NCBI RefSeq assembly: GCF_030373225.1
Contig: NZ_JAUCZG010000028.1
Location: 1 to 62,563 of the forward strand
Direction of reading: 5' to 3'
DNA length: 62,563 nt
From: Hydrogenophaga sp.
GTDB lineage: Bacteria; Pseudomonadota; Gammaproteobacteria; Burkholderiales; Burkholderiaceae_C
Shown here: piece by piece, positions 17,504-27,174 of the stretch
Numbering within the stretch: the stretch's first letter is position 1
Layout of the letters: the number at the start of each line of letters is the position of its first letter
Notes under the pieces: generated by a model
What the model was told of the DNA's origin: nothing
What the model saw: the letters and a program-made list of their open reading frames with translations, nothing else
Databases searched by the model: none
Program-made: the position numbers and the translations under genes

Positions 17504-18421
17504 ATGCAGAAAAACCTCAGCCTCATCGGCGTTCCAACCGACATCGGCGCCGGCGCGCGCGGCGCTTCCATGGGCCCGGAGGCCCTGCGGGTGGCGGGCC
17601 TGGCGGCGGTGCTGGAGAGCCACGGCCTGAACGTGATCGACCGCGGCAACCTGAGCGGTCCGGCCAACCCCTGGCAGCCGCCCACCGAGGGCTACCGCCA
17701 CCTGCCCGAGGTGGCCGCGTGGAACGAAACCCTGCACCACGCGGTGCACGCCGAACTGGCACTGGGTCGCCTGCCCATCGTGCTCGGTGGCGACCACTGC
17801 CTGGGTCTGGGCTCGATCAGCGCGGTGGCGCGCCATTGCCGCGACAGCGGCCAACAGCTGCGTGTGCTCTGGCTCGACGCCCACGCCGACTACAACACCG
17901 CTGCCCTCACGCCCAGCGGCAACATCCACGGCATGCCGGTGGCGCTGCTGTGCGGCCACGGCCCGGCGCTGCTCACCGGCATCGGTGGCACCACACCCGC
18001 CATCAGCGCCAGCGTGGTGCGCCAGATCGGCATCCGCAGCGTGGATGCGGGCGAAAAGCGGCTGGTGCACGAAGCGGGGCTGGAGGTGTTCGACATGCGC
18101 TACATCGACGAGATGGGCATGCGCCACACGATGGAGCAGGCACTCGGCGGCATGGACGACAACACCCACCTGCACGTGAGCTTCGACGTGGACTTTCTCG
18201 ACCCCGACATCGCCCCCGGCGTGGGCACCACGGTGCCCGGCGGGCCGACCTACCGCGAAGCCCAGCTGTGCATGGAAATGATCGCCGACACCGGGCGGCT
18301 GGCCTCAATGGACGTGATGGAACTCAACCCGGCACTCGACGTGCGCAACCGCACGGCGGAACTGGCGGTGGACCTGATCGAGAGCCTGTTCGGCAAGTCG
18401 ACGTTGATGCGGAAAGGGTGA
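17504..18421 (+). CDS. rocF: Arginase
   Basis: 305 residues of the ureohydrolase family. The manganese-binding segments are complete: 'VLGGDHCLGLGS' (~89-100), 'LWLDAHADYNT' (~121-131) and 'VSFDVDFLDPDIAPG' (~224-238). 'TPSGNIHGMPVA' after the second motif favours arginase over agmatinase. It hydrolyses L-arginine to ornithine and urea. The ATG at 17504 has AAGGA upstream. It is followed by repeat copy B. Confidence 0.93.
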   Translation: MQKNLSLIGVPTDIGAGARGASMGPEALRVAGLAAVLESHGLNVIDRGNLSGPANPWQPPTEGYRHLPEVAAWNETLHHAVHAELALGRLPIVLGGDHCLGLGSISAVARHCRDSGQQLRVLWLDAHADYNTAALTPSGNIHGMPVALLCGHGPALLTGIGGTTPAISASVVRQIGIRSVDAGEKRLVHEAGLEVFDMRYIDEMGMRHTMEQALGGMDDNTHLHVSFDVDFLDPDIAPGVGTTVPGGPTYREAQLCMEMIADTGRLASMDVMELNPALDVRNRTAELAVDLIESLFGKSTLMRKG

Positions 18422-18499
18422 CCCCCCGCGCCGCGCTGCGCGCGTCACCCCCCAGGGGGCAATGCCTGTGGCCCGGCAAAGCCGGTTCCACGGCATTCC
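18421..18499 (+). repeat. Dispersed intergenic repeat, copy B
   Basis: Shares with 21519-21608 a C-run, a 'gcgccgc' block, 'gcgtcaccccccaggggg', a 'ggcccggc..agccggttcc' hairpin and 'cggcat' in the same order and spacing. It starts at the last codon of arginase. The nested palindromes suggest a REP-like element that may end transcription. Confidence 0.65.
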
Positions 18500-18525
18500 T
18501 GGTCAAGACACGCGAGCCGGACGCT

Positions 18526-18825
18526 TCAGCTCTGCGCTACCAGTTGCAGGTGCTCGACCACGGGCGGTTGAACGAAAAACGGGCCGACGATGGCGCGCCA
18601 CTGCGGAAACAGGTCCGAGCCCCGGAAGCCCACCGTGTGGTCTTCCAGCGTGTCCCATTCGATCATCAACAGGTAGCGCCCCGGTGTCTCGACGCTGCGG
18701 TTGACCTTGCAGCCCCTGAAGCCCTTTGCCTGCGCGATGACGGTCGTCACCCCGCGCAGGATGGCTTCTTCAAACGCCGACTGTTTGAGGGGATCGATGC
18801 GGATGTCCGCGTGTTCGAGAATCAT
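18526..18825 (-). CDS. Antibiotic-biosynthesis-monooxygenase (ABM) domain protein
   Basis: 99 residues, a single dimeric ferredoxin-like ABM domain. It starts '[12 protein letters not shown]' and has '[37 protein letters not shown]' in the middle. Such proteins include quinol monooxygenases and uncharacterised small oxygenases. AGGAG lies upstream of the ATG at 18825. The first 56 bp lie inside the end of the upstream GMC oxidoreductase gene in another frame, so the two are translationally coupled and probably act together. Confidence 0.85.
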   Translation of the reverse strand: MILEHADIRIDPLKQSAFEEAILRGVTTVIAQAKGFRGCKVNRSVETPGRYLLMIEWDTLEDHTVGFRGSDLFPQWRAIVGPFFVQPPVVEHLQLVAQS

Positions 18826-20482
18826 CAAAGGGCTCCTGGTGGGGTGAAGTGGCGCGGCGGTCCGAGCGGATCATATCGACGGCCTTCTCGGCCATCATGA
18901 TCACCGGTGCATTGGTGTTGCCACCCACCACCGAGGGCATCACCGACGCATCGACCACCCGCAGACCCGACACCCCGTGCACCCGCAGCCGCGCGTCGAC
19001 CACGTCCATCGAGCCCGCCGCCCCGCCCGGACCCATGCGGCAGGTGCCTACCGGGTGGTAGATGGTGTCGGCGTGGTTGCGCACGAACTGCTCGATCTGC
19101 GCTGCGCTCTGCACCTGCGCCGAGGTGGCCGACTCGACGCCGCCAAACCGGGCCAGGGCGGGCTGCTGCAACAGCCGGCGCATCTCCTGGAAGCCGCGCA
19201 CCAGGCGCGCCGTGTCGTCGGGGTCCTGCAAAAAGGCGGGGTCGATCAGGGGTGCGGCTTGCGGGTCGGCGCTGGCCAGGCGCAAGCTGCCGCGGCTTTT
19301 CGGCCGCAGCAGGCACACGTGGCACGAGTAGCCGTTGCCCAGCACCGTCTTGCGACCGTGGTCCACCAGCTTGCCCACCACAAAATGCAGTTGCAGGTCG
19401 GGAATGGCCTCCACGGGTGAACTCTTGATGAAGCCACCGGCCTCGGCGAAGTTGGTGGTGAGCATGCCGCTGCGCTGGCGCCGCCATTCGAAGATGCCGC
19501 GCACCGCCTTCCACAGGCCCCCGGGCGTGAGACCCAGCAGGTCGGTCACTTTCGGCGCGTTGACCACGATCACCACGTCCACATGGTCGTGCAGGTTCGC
19601 GCCCACCCCGGGCAGGTCCAGCACGGGCTGGATGCCGTGCTCGCGCAAATGCGCTGCCGGGCCCACGCCCGAGACCATGAGCAGCTGCGGCGAGCCGAAC
19701 GCACCGGCGCTCAGCACCACCTCGCCGCCGTCCTTCAGGCGCAGCACCTGCATCGGCCCACGGCCGCCGTTGCTGCGGATCTCCACGCCCACGGCGCGTG
19801 GCGGCTGCACTTCGGTGTCCATCACCACGCGGGTGGTCAGCGCCTGGGTGATCACCTGCAGGTTGGGCCGCTGCAGGTTCGGTGTGAGGTAGGCCTTGGC
19901 CGCGCTGTAGCGCTCGCCGTTCTTGTGCGTGACCTGGTAGGCACCCACACCCTCCTGCTCGGGCCCGTTGAAGTCGGGGTTGTGTGCGAAGCCGGCCTGC
20001 CGACCCGCTTCGATGAACGCGCCCAGGAAGGGATTGGGGCTGCGCAGGTCCATCACGTTGAGCGGTCCGCCCTGACCATGCAGCGCGTCGGCGCCGCGCT
20101 CGTTGTGCTCGGCGCGTTTGAAATACGGCAGCACGTCGGCATAAGACCAGCCCGGGTTGCCCTGCGCGGCCCAGCCGTCGTAGTCGGCGGCATGGCCGCG
20201 CGCGTAGATCATGGCGTTGATCGAACTCGATCCGCCCAGCACCTTGCCACGCGGCTGGTAGCCGCGGCGGCCGTTCAGGCCGGGCTGCGGCGTGGTGTTG
20301 TAGCCCCAGCCATGCATTTCAAACTTGGCGATCACCGCCAGACCAGCCGGGCAATGGATCAGCACACTGCTGTCGGGCGGGCCGGCCTCGACGAGGGCCA
20401 CCCGGATGGCCGGGTCTTCGCTCAGGCGGCTGGCCAGCACGCAGCCTGCCGATCCGCCGCCAACGATGATGTAGTCGAACAT
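18770..20482 (-). CDS. GMC-family FAD-dependent oxidoreductase (choline dehydrogenase-like)
   Basis: 570 residues. The N-terminal FAD-binding motif is '[18 protein letters not shown]' (3-20) and '[18 protein letters not shown]' is the GMC signature 1. '[20 protein letters not shown]' is signature 2, and a C-terminal 'HPVGTCRMG' carries the active-site His. It oxidises an alcohol with FAD; the substrate is not clear. Homologues usually end soon after '[15 protein letters not shown]'; here ~30 extra residues run on into the downstream ABM gene, giving a 56-bp overlap. Confidence 0.92.
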   Translation of the reverse strand: MFDYIIVGGGSAGCVLASRLSEDPAIRVALVEAGPPDSSVLIHCPAGLAVIAKFEMHGWGYNTTPQPGLNGRRGYQPRGKVLGGSSSINAMIYARGHAADYDGWAAQGNPGWSYADVLPYFKRAEHNERGADALHGQGGPLNVMDLRSPNPFLGAFIEAGRQAGFAHNPDFNGPEQEGVGAYQVTHKNGERYSAAKAYLTPNLQRPNLQVITQALTTRVVMDTEVQPPRAVGVEIRSNGGRGPMQVLRLKDGGEVVLSAGAFGSPQLLMVSGVGPAAHLREHGIQPVLDLPGVGANLHDHVDVVIVVNAPKVTDLLGLTPGGLWKAVRGIFEWRRQRSGMLTTNFAEAGGFIKSSPVEAIPDLQLHFVVGKLVDHGRKTVLGNGYSCHVCLLRPKSRGSLRLASADPQAAPLIDPAFLQDPDDTARLVRGFQEMRRLLQQPALARFGGVESATSAQVQSAAQIEQFVRNHADTIYHPVGTCRMGPGGAAGSMDVVDARLRVHGVSGLRVVDASVMPSVVGGNTNAPVIMMAEKAVDMIRSDRRATSPHQEPFDDSRTRGHPHRSPQTVGV

Positions 20483-20667
20483 GGGGTGTCTCCGTCGTGT
20501 GTGGCGCCCGTCAGACCGTGCGCGACAATTCAGCATCAAGTTAGCACAGGGGTTTGCACCCGGGTAGGCAGTGGCGCCTAGGAATGCGCCTGCCGCGACA
20601 CCCTCGCGACGCCGGGAAAACCCCATACCCGATACCCCATGTCCACATCTTCAGGAGAAACCTTTTC

Positions 20668-21519
20668 ATGAACAGCATTCAAACCGTCGGCATCATCGGC
20701 TCGGGCACCATGGGCAACGGCATCGCACAGGCCTGCGCCACCAGCGGCATCCGGGTGGTGCTGGTCGACATCGCACAGGCCGCCGTGGACAAAGGCCTGG
20801 CCACCGTGGCCGGCAGCCTGGACCGGCTGATCAAGAAAGAGAAGATCAGTGCCGCCGACAAGGACCGGGCCTTGTCGCTCATCACCGGCTCGACCAACTA
20901 CGACGATCTCAAGGGCGCGCAGCTGGTGATCGAAGCGGCCACCGAGAGCGAAGGCCTCAAGGTCAGGATCCTGCAGCAGCTCGACGGACTGCTCGCGCCC
21001 GACGTGATCGTGGCGACCAACACCAGCTCGATCAGCATCACCAAGCTGGCCGCCGCCACCCAGCGCCCCGACCGCTTCATCGGCATGCACTTCTTCAACC
21101 CGGTGCCCATGATGGCGCTGGTGGAGATCATCCGCGGCCTGCAGACCAGCGACGCCACGCACGACGCGGTCAAAGCCCTGGCCCAGGCCCTGGGCAAGAC
21201 GCCGATCACGGTGAAGAACGCACCCGGCTTCGTGGTCAACCGCATTCTGGTGCCCATGATCAACGAGGCTTTTTTCGTGCTGGCCGAAGGCCTGGCCACG
21301 GCAGAAGACATCGACGCCGGCATGAAGCTCGGCACCAACCAGCCGATCGGCCCGCTGGCGCTGGCCGACATGATCGGCCTGGACGTGTGCCTGGCGGTGA
21401 TGAACGTGTACGTGGCCGAGTACAACGACAGCAAGTACCGGCCGGCGCCGTTGCTGAAGGAAATGGTGGCGGCCGGCTGGCTGGGCCGCAAGACGGGCAA
21501 AGGCGTGTATACGTATTGA
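20668..21519 (+). CDS. hbd: 3-hydroxybutyryl-CoA dehydrogenase
   Basis: 283 residues, the normal length of the single-function enzyme. The NAD-binding motif is 'VGIIGSGTMGNGIAQA' at 7-22. The catalytic His lies in 'FIGMHFFNPVPMM', and 'NAPGFVVNRILVPMINEA' is the family signature. It oxidises 3-hydroxyacyl-CoA to 3-oxoacyl-CoA in butyrate/PHB-related metabolism, the same acyl-CoA pool that IcmF feeds. The ATG at 20668 follows CAGGAGAAACC. Repeat copy C follows it. Confidence 0.94.
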   Translation: MNSIQTVGIIGSGTMGNGIAQACATSGIRVVLVDIAQAAVDKGLATVAGSLDRLIKKEKISAADKDRALSLITGSTNYDDLKGAQLVIEAATESEGLKVRILQQLDGLLAPDVIVATNTSSISITKLAAATQRPDRFIGMHFFNPVPMMALVEIIRGLQTSDATHDAVKALAQALGKTPITVKNAPGFVVNRILVPMINEAFFVLAEGLATAEDIDAGMKLGTNQPIGPLALADMIGLDVCLAVMNVYVAEYNDSKYRPAPLLKEMVAAGWLGRKTGKGVYTY

Positions 21520-21608
21520 TCCCCCCGCGCCGCTTCGCGTCACCCCCCAGGGGGCGATGCGCTGCGGCCCGGCGGAGCCGGTTCCGCGGCATCACTGGGT
21601 TGGGGCAC
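21519..21608 (+). repeat. Dispersed intergenic repeat, copy C
   Basis: The best match to copy B, differing mainly by a shorter 'gccgcttcgcgtc' block. It starts directly after the hbd stop and contains two nested hairpins (CCCC/GGGG and GGCCCGGC/GCCGG). It separates two convergent genes, consistent with a bidirectional termination role. Confidence 0.65.
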
Positions 21609-21639
21609 GCGCCCCGGTCACGCTGCCATATCGACGCGC

Positions 21640-22383
21640 TCACCAGCCAATGCTCAACCCTTTGTGATCGAAGAATTTCCCGCTGCTGCCTGGAGGCAAC
21701 GCTTCGATGACAGCGAGAAGATCGCGCGCGGCTTCGTCAGTCGGCCGCACCTGCAGACCGGTCTTGGCAAACGGCTGCGACAGCCCGGTGTCCACCGTGC
21801 CGGGGTGCAAGGCCACACACAGGGCTTGCTTGTTGCGCCGGGCGAGTTCAATGGCGGCGGTATGCACCAGCTGGTTGAGCGCGGCCTTGGAGGCGCGGTA
21901 GGCGTACCAGCCACCCAGGTTGTTGTCGCCGATGCTGCCCACGCGCGCCGACAGAAACGCCGCCACCGCGCGCCCTTGCCGGGGCAGCAGCGGCAGAAAG
22001 TGGCGCATCACCAGCGCCGGGCCGATCGCGTTGATCAGGAAACTGTGTTGCAGGGCGTCGGCACCGAGGTTTTGCCACGAACGCTCCGGCTGCGCATGCT
22101 GGCCGCTGGCGGTTTCACCGTGCAGGAAGCCGGTGGCCACCACCAGGCGCTGCAAGGCCAGACCGGTGAGCGCCAGGTGATCGGCCACGTGTTGCGCACA
22201 GGCATCCACGCTCGATGCATCGGTGTAGTCCAGCGATGGCTGCGTGCGCCGGCCCAGCGCCAGCACCTCGAAGCCCTGCGCCCGCAGCCCCGTCACCAGC
22301 GCGGCTCCAATGCCACCCGTGCCGCCGATCACCACGGCAAGGCCCGCCTGGACAGGATCGGATGCGTGCAAGGGTGTGTTCAT
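21640..22383 (-). CDS. Short-chain dehydrogenase/reductase (CsgA-like)
   Basis: 247 residues with the SDR cofactor motif 'VVIGGTGGIGAALV' (17-30), catalytic Ser 145 in 'FLSARVGS', and Tyr 162/Lys 166 in 'YRASKAALNQL'. The 'GGWYAYRASKAALN' and 'HPGTVDTGLSQPF' segments resemble the C-factor (CsgA)-like SDR subgroup. The substrate is unknown. The ATG at 22383 has no strong ribosome site. Confidence 0.87.
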   Translation of the reverse strand: MNTPLHASDPVQAGLAVVIGGTGGIGAALVTGLRAQGFEVLALGRRTQPSLDYTDASSVDACAQHVADHLALTGLALQRLVVATGFLHGETASGQHAQPERSWQNLGADALQHSFLINAIGPALVMRHFLPLLPRQGRAVAAFLSARVGSIGDNNLGGWYAYRASKAALNQLVHTAAIELARRNKQALCVALHPGTVDTGLSQPFAKTGLQVRPTDEAARDLLAVIEALPPGSSGKFFDHKGLSIGW

Positions 22384-22550
22384 GCATTGATTATCGGAAC
22401 AGGCCTGCTCTCCTGCCCCCGCTCACCGCGATGGCCCCGGCGCACCGCCGGCCAAGTCGGCCCGCGCCACCCTGCGCCACGCACAGGCTTACCATCGAAG
22501 CACGAGGCGCAACAGAGTCGGTGGCGCTCGAACCCATTCCAGGATGAGAC

Positions 22551-23954
22551 ATGAGCAGTTTTGACTTTGACCTTTTTGTGATCGGTGGCGGCAGCGGCGG
22601 CGTGCGTGCTGCGCGCATGGCTGCGCAGCGGGGTGCGCGCGTGGCGCTGGCCGAGGTGCTGGGCACCGACGGCCTGGGCGGTACCTGCGTGAACGTGGGC
22701 TGCATCCCGAAGAAGCTCTACAGCTACGCGGCGCATTGCGGCGAGGCTTTTGAAGAGTCTCACGGCTTCGGTTGGGAGGGCGAAAAGCCTGTGCTGAACT
22801 GGACCACCCTCAAAACCAACCGCGCCAGAGAAATCAGCCGCCTCAACGGTGTCTACGGCAACCTGCTGCGCGGCTCGGGCGTGACCGTGCTCGACGGCTT
22901 TGCGAGCCTCACCGGCCCACATGGCATCGCCCTGGCCACGCTGAACGCCGACGGCTCGCCCGGTCACCAGGCCTTCACGGCACAACACATCCTGATCGCC
23001 ACCGGCGGCACGCCACACGTGCCGCATTTCGTGGGGCGCGAACACGCGATCACATCCAACGACATCTTCGATCTCGAGCCCTTTCCCAAACGCCTGCTGG
23101 TGGTCGGCGGGGGGTACATCGCGAGCGAATTCGCCTCCATCTTCAACGGCCTGGGTGCCACGGTCACGCAGCTCTACCGCGGCGAGCAGATCCTGCGCGG
23201 CTTCGACGACGAGATCCGCCACTTCGTGGCCGCCGAGATGCGCAAGGCCGGTGTGGACCTGCGCCTCAACGCCGACGTGGTCGACATCCGCAAGACCGCC
23301 GAAGGCCTGCGGGTGGAATGCGAAGGCGGCAGCGTGGTCATGGCCGATGCCGTGCTCTATGCCACCGGGCGCGTGCCCAATGTCAAGGACCTCGGGCTTG
23401 AAACAGTGGGCGTGGCCCAGGGCGCGCAGGGCGAGGTGATCGTGGACGGGCATTACCGGACCAACGTGCCTTCGGTGTTCGCCGTGGGCGACGTGACCAA
23501 CCGCGTGCAGCTCACGCCGGTGGCGCTCGGTGAGGCCATGGTGGTGGTGGACCAGCTCTTCGGACCGGCCGCGGGAAAGGCCCCGCGCAACATGGCCTAC
23601 GACTTCATCCCCACCGCCGTGTTCACCCACCCGAGCATCGGCACCGTGGGCTTTGGCGAGCAGGCAGCGCGCGAGAAGTTTGGTCAGGTGACGATCTTCC
23701 GCAGCGAGTTCAAGGCGCTCAAGCACACGCTCTCGGGCAGCAACGAGCGCACGCTCATGAAACTGGTGGTGGACACCGCGAGCGACCGCGTGGTGGGCCT
23801 GCACATGGTGGGCGCCGAAGCGGGTGAGATCGTGCAGGGCTTTGCGGTGGCCATGAAGGCGGGCGCCACCAAGGCGGTGTTCGACAGCACCATCGGCATC
23901 CACCCCACGGCGGCCGAGGAATTCGTGACCATGCGCGAGCCGGTGAAAACCTGA
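22551..23954 (+). CDS. gor: Glutathione-disulfide reductase
   Basis: 467 residues. The N-terminal FAD motif is 'LFVIGGGSGGVRAARMA' and the redox disulfide is 'GGTCVNVGCIPKK' (Cys 46 and Cys 51). The NAD(P) motif is 'LLVVGGGYIASEFASIF', with an Arg downstream ('QLYRGEQILRGFD') consistent with NADPH. The C-terminal dimer segment 'IHPTAAEEFVTMREP' carries the catalytic His. It keeps glutathione reduced. AGGA lies 8 bp before the ATG. Confidence 0.95.
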   Translation: MSSFDFDLFVIGGGSGGVRAARMAAQRGARVALAEVLGTDGLGGTCVNVGCIPKKLYSYAAHCGEAFEESHGFGWEGEKPVLNWTTLKTNRAREISRLNGVYGNLLRGSGVTVLDGFASLTGPHGIALATLNADGSPGHQAFTAQHILIATGGTPHVPHFVGREHAITSNDIFDLEPFPKRLLVVGGGYIASEFASIFNGLGATVTQLYRGEQILRGFDDEIRHFVAAEMRKAGVDLRLNADVVDIRKTAEGLRVECEGGSVVMADAVLYATGRVPNVKDLGLETVGVAQGAQGEVIVDGHYRTNVPSVFAVGDVTNRVQLTPVALGEAMVVVDQLFGPAAGKAPRNMAYDFIPTAVFTHPSIGTVGFGEQAAREKFGQVTIFRSEFKALKHTLSGSNERTLMKLVVDTASDRVVGLHMVGAEAGEIVQGFAVAMKAGATKAVFDSTIGIHPTAAEEFVTMREPVKT

Positions 23955-24062
23955 AGGGCGCGGCCAATGCGCCGCATTTAGTGTGTTTGCGGTATGGCAC
24001 CGGATGCCCCCGGGGGTGGAGCATCCACTGCCGGCCCGAGGGGCCGTTTTCCGCCACACACC

Positions 24063-25868
24063 ATGACCTCACCAAACCCCCTTCGCCTCTGTTTTCCTCC
24101 CCGCTTCCCGACACGCTTCACCCCGCGTTCATCCTGGTCCGCCAAGGCTGCGGCCGGGTTGCTCGCGGCCTTGCTGGCCGGCTGCGGCGGCGATGCATCA
24201 ACCGGCTTCGTCACCGCGTCGCTGGCCAGCATCAAGCAGCTCACGCTGGCCTGGCCGTCACAGACCTGGGCCGGCACCGCCCGCGTGCTTGAAGACCCGG
24301 ACGGCGCGGGCCCGCTGCCTGAAGCCGAGCTGGCGCAAGTGCCGGCCGCCGCCGGACAGGCCACGGTGGAGATCTTTCTGCCGGTGGCCGTGAACGCCCG
24401 CTACCGGGTGGCCTTGTGCAGCGGCGGCGACTGCGCGTTTTCCGAACCGCTGGCACTGAACGGCAGGCTCGAAGCCGCCATGGGGTTCATCAAGGCCGAA
24501 CAGGTGGTTCAAGGTGCGGCGTTCGGCCATGCCGTTGCGCTGTCGCGCAACGGGCGGGTGCTCGCCGTGGGCGCCCTCTACGAAACCCTGGACGCCACAT
24601 CGGGCCAGGGTGCGCCAGAAACAGGGGTGGTGCATGTGTATGAAAAAAGCACAGCTGGCGGCTGGGTGTTTCGCACCCGTGTGCTGGCGCTCTTTCCGGA
24701 CGACAGCGACCGTTTCGGCCAGGCCCTGGCACTGTCGGCCGACGGCAGCGTGCTGGCGGTGGGATCGCCCGAGAGCGACGCCGTGGGTACCATCGACGGT
24801 GGCGCCAACAACGCCGGCAACCAGACCGGTGGTGTGTACGTGTACCGGCGGCAGGCCAACACCTGGCAGGCCAGCGCCTTTGTGCAGGGCAGCGGCGCCA
24901 TCAACGGGGACAATTTCGGCTGGAGCGTGGACCTGTCGGACGACGGGCGGACGCTGGCCGTGGGAGCCACCCAGACTTCTTCCCTTACGTTGAATCCGGG
25001 GGGGACCGACGACGGCAGAGCCTTCGTTTTCCAGGAGCAGAACGGCCTCTGGACCGAGCAGGCCTCCCTGCGCAGCGACAACCCGGGGACCCGCAACCGC
25101 TTCGGGCGCTCGGTGGCACTCACAGCCGATGGCAACACGCTGGTGGTGGGCGCGCCCGGGGATGCGTCGGCGGGCATCGGCGTGTTTCCTGCGCCCTTGA
25201 CCGACACCAGTTCTCCCTTCACGGGAGCCGCCCATGTGTTTCAACGCACGGGCGCGGTGTGGGCTCGCACCGCCTTCGTGAAAGGGGCGAACAACACGGG
25301 GGCGCCACAGTTCGGCGACGCGGTGGACATCTCGGCCGACGGGCAGACCTTGCTCGTTGGCGCGTCCCGGGCCGACCTCGACCGGAGCGGAATGTTCGGC
25401 AACGTCTTGTCCAACAGCGGCGCGGCGTATGTGTATGCCGCATCGGCGGGCAGCTGGGTGCAAACCGCCATGCTGCGCGCACCCGTCCCGGCCAACGACG
25501 ACTTTTTCGGTGAAACGGTCTCCCTCAGCGGCGACGGTGGCACGGCAGCGGTGGGCGCGCGGCTGCAGGACGAAGCGGGCCTGGGTGTGGGCCACACCGG
25601 CCCAGGCCTGCGGCTCAGCGATTTCGGTGCGGCCTATGCCTTCACCTTGAACGGCACAGGCTGGGGGCCGGCGGTGGTGCTCAAGCCGAGCGACCCGATC
25701 AACGTGGCGGGTAGCTGGCACGGCCGTTCGGTAGCTCTTAGCGGTGACGGGAGAACGCTGGCCGTGGGAGCGAACAATCACGATGGTGACGGGTCCGGCA
25801 TCCAGAGCGACCCCACGCGCGGCCAGAACATGACCACTCTCAGCTCGGGTGCGGTCTACCTGTATTGA
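24063..25868 (+). CDS. Lipoprotein with seven FG-GAP-like repeats (predicted beta-propeller)
   Basis: 601 residues. A basic N-terminus is followed by a hydrophobic stretch and a lipobox 'LLAGC' (Cys 41). After ~110 residues of Ig-like sequence there are seven copies of a ~60-residue unit with the core 'FG.(S/A)VALS.DG..LAVGA', ending near the C-terminus. Seven repeats match a seven-bladed propeller. The surface site and partner are unknown. The ATG at 24063 was chosen over an upstream start because it gives a compact signal peptide. It probably faces the periplasm or cell surface. Confidence 0.85.
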   Translation: MTSPNPLRLCFPPRFPTRFTPRSSWSAKAAAGLLAALLAGCGGDASTGFVTASLASIKQLTLAWPSQTWAGTARVLEDPDGAGPLPEAELAQVPAAAGQATVEIFLPVAVNARYRVALCSGGDCAFSEPLALNGRLEAAMGFIKAEQVVQGAAFGHAVALSRNGRVLAVGALYETLDATSGQGAPETGVVHVYEKSTAGGWVFRTRVLALFPDDSDRFGQALALSADGSVLAVGSPESDAVGTIDGGANNAGNQTGGVYVYRRQANTWQASAFVQGSGAINGDNFGWSVDLSDDGRTLAVGATQTSSLTLNPGGTDDGRAFVFQEQNGLWTEQASLRSDNPGTRNRFGRSVALTADGNTLVVGAPGDASAGIGVFPAPLTDTSSPFTGAAHVFQRTGAVWARTAFVKGANNTGAPQFGDAVDISADGQTLLVGASRADLDRSGMFGNVLSNSGAAYVYAASAGSWVQTAMLRAPVPANDDFFGETVSLSGDGGTAAVGARLQDEAGLGVGHTGPGLRLSDFGAAYAFTLNGTGWGPAVVLKPSDPINVAGSWHGRSVALSGDGRTLAVGANNHDGDGSGIQSDPTRGQNMTTLSSGAVYLY

Positions 25869-25893
25869 GCGGCTTGCGCCCCACGGCCGACCT

Positions 25894-27150
25894 TCAGGCC
25901 CACAGCAGCGCGATCACCAGCGCGGTGTGCGCCCACAGGCCCGGCAGCAGCCACAGCGCGAAACGTTGCTCGCCCACCAGCACGGCGGTCGCGCTCTTGC
26001 TGAGGGCGTGCACCGCCAGCGCCCCCATCACGGCCTGGTGCGCAACAGGGGCTGGCGGCCCTGAGCTGAACACCGCCGCCAGCGCCGAATGCAGGTCGAC
26101 CAGGGCGCCGAGCAGGCTGCCGACGATCAGGCCGTTGTCGCCCAGCCAGAGCGTGAGTGCGTGCACCAGCGCCTGAATGCCGGCGAGCAGGGCCGCCACC
26201 GCCGCGGCGCCCTTCAGGCTGAACATGCGTTCGTCTTTCTCCACCGCCACGGCAGCGGCCTCGGGCGGTGCGCCGCGCACCAGCCACAGCCCCCAGGCCA
26301 GCGCCATCAGCACGCCAGCGAGCGCCGGCCACACCAGATGCCCCAGCCAGGCCGGCGCGACGGCGGCGGCCACCAGCAGCAACTGCAGCAGGGTGGACAC
26401 ACAGCTGAGCAGCGCACCCCCGGCCATCAGGCGCGCGCCGCTGCGGCCTTCACGCACCGCCAGGCCCAGCGTGGCGATGGTCGCCGTGCTCGACACAAAG
26501 CCCGAGGCCAGCGCCGAGAGCGCCACCGCGTGACGCGCCTGCAGCAGCCGGCGCGCCAGGTGGGCCGCCGCCTGCACGCCCAGCAGCAAGGCCAGCAGCT
26601 GCACGATCAGGTGCGGGTTGAGCGTGTCGCCCCACAAGGGCCGGTCGGGCACGAGTGGCAAGGCCAGCAACACGAGTGCTGCCAGCACGATGCCGTCGCG
26701 CACCTCGGCCGGGCGCAGCCAGTGCTGCGCAAACGTGTGCAGCCGCTCGCGACCGAACAGCAGGGCGGTGAGGCCCACCGCCAGGCCGGCGGCCAGCGGC
26801 AGGCTCCAGTGGCACAGCACACCGATGAGGTAGGTGAGCAACAGCGCCACCTCGGTGGTCACGCCCGGGTCGTCGGAGCGGTCGCGGAAGTAGGCCACCG
26901 TGGTGAGAGATGCCACCAACAGGGCGCCCACGACGACAACACCATCGATGTGGGTGATCGCTGCCGCCGCACCGGTGACACAGGTCAGCGCAAAGCTGCG
27001 CAGGCCTGCCAGTGCCCGGCCCGGCCCGCTGCCCTTGCGGCGTTCGCGCTCGATGCCGATCAACAGCCCGCAGCCCAGTGCCGCGGCCAGCGTGGCAGCG
27101 GCCTGGGACAGTTCGGCTGGGGCGAGGCTCATCGTGTCACGCGGGTTCAT
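25894..27150 (-). CDS. MgtC/SapB-DUF4010 membrane protein
   Basis: 418 residues and about twelve hydrophobic segments. The N-terminal part has the MgtC signature 'ALGCGLLIGIERERR' and 'GLRSFALTCVTGAAAA'; the C-terminal half is the DUF4010 domain, including 'ALASGFVSSTATIATLGLAVREG'. MgtC-DUF4010 fusions are common in proteobacteria; roles in magnesium or phosphate homeostasis are suggested, not proven. The start at 27150 (or 27132, MSLA) leaves 24 bp before the divergent amn gene. Confidence 0.85.
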   Translation of the reverse strand: MNPRDTMSLAPAELSQAAATLAAALGCGLLIGIERERRKGSGPGRALAGLRSFALTCVTGAAAAITHIDGVVVVGALLVASLTTVAYFRDRSDDPGVTTEVALLLTYLIGVLCHWSLPLAAGLAVGLTALLFGRERLHTFAQHWLRPAEVRDGIVLAALVLLALPLVPDRPLWGDTLNPHLIVQLLALLLGVQAAAHLARRLLQARHAVALSALASGFVSSTATIATLGLAVREGRSGARLMAGGALLSCVSTLLQLLLVAAAVAPAWLGHLVWPALAGVLMALAWGLWLVRGAPPEAAAVAVEKDERMFSLKGAAAVAALLAGIQALVHALTLWLGDNGLIVGSLLGALVDLHSALAAVFSSGPPAPVAHQAVMGALAVHALSKSATAVLVGEQRFALWLLPGLWAHTALVIALLWA

Positions 27151-27174
27151 GGGTGCAGGGCCACAATAAGCCCC

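Noticed and set aside
24002..24026. Hairpin GGATGC...GCATCC after glutathione reductase as terminator
   Set aside because: No T-tract follows and the loop is G/C-rich; too weak to call.
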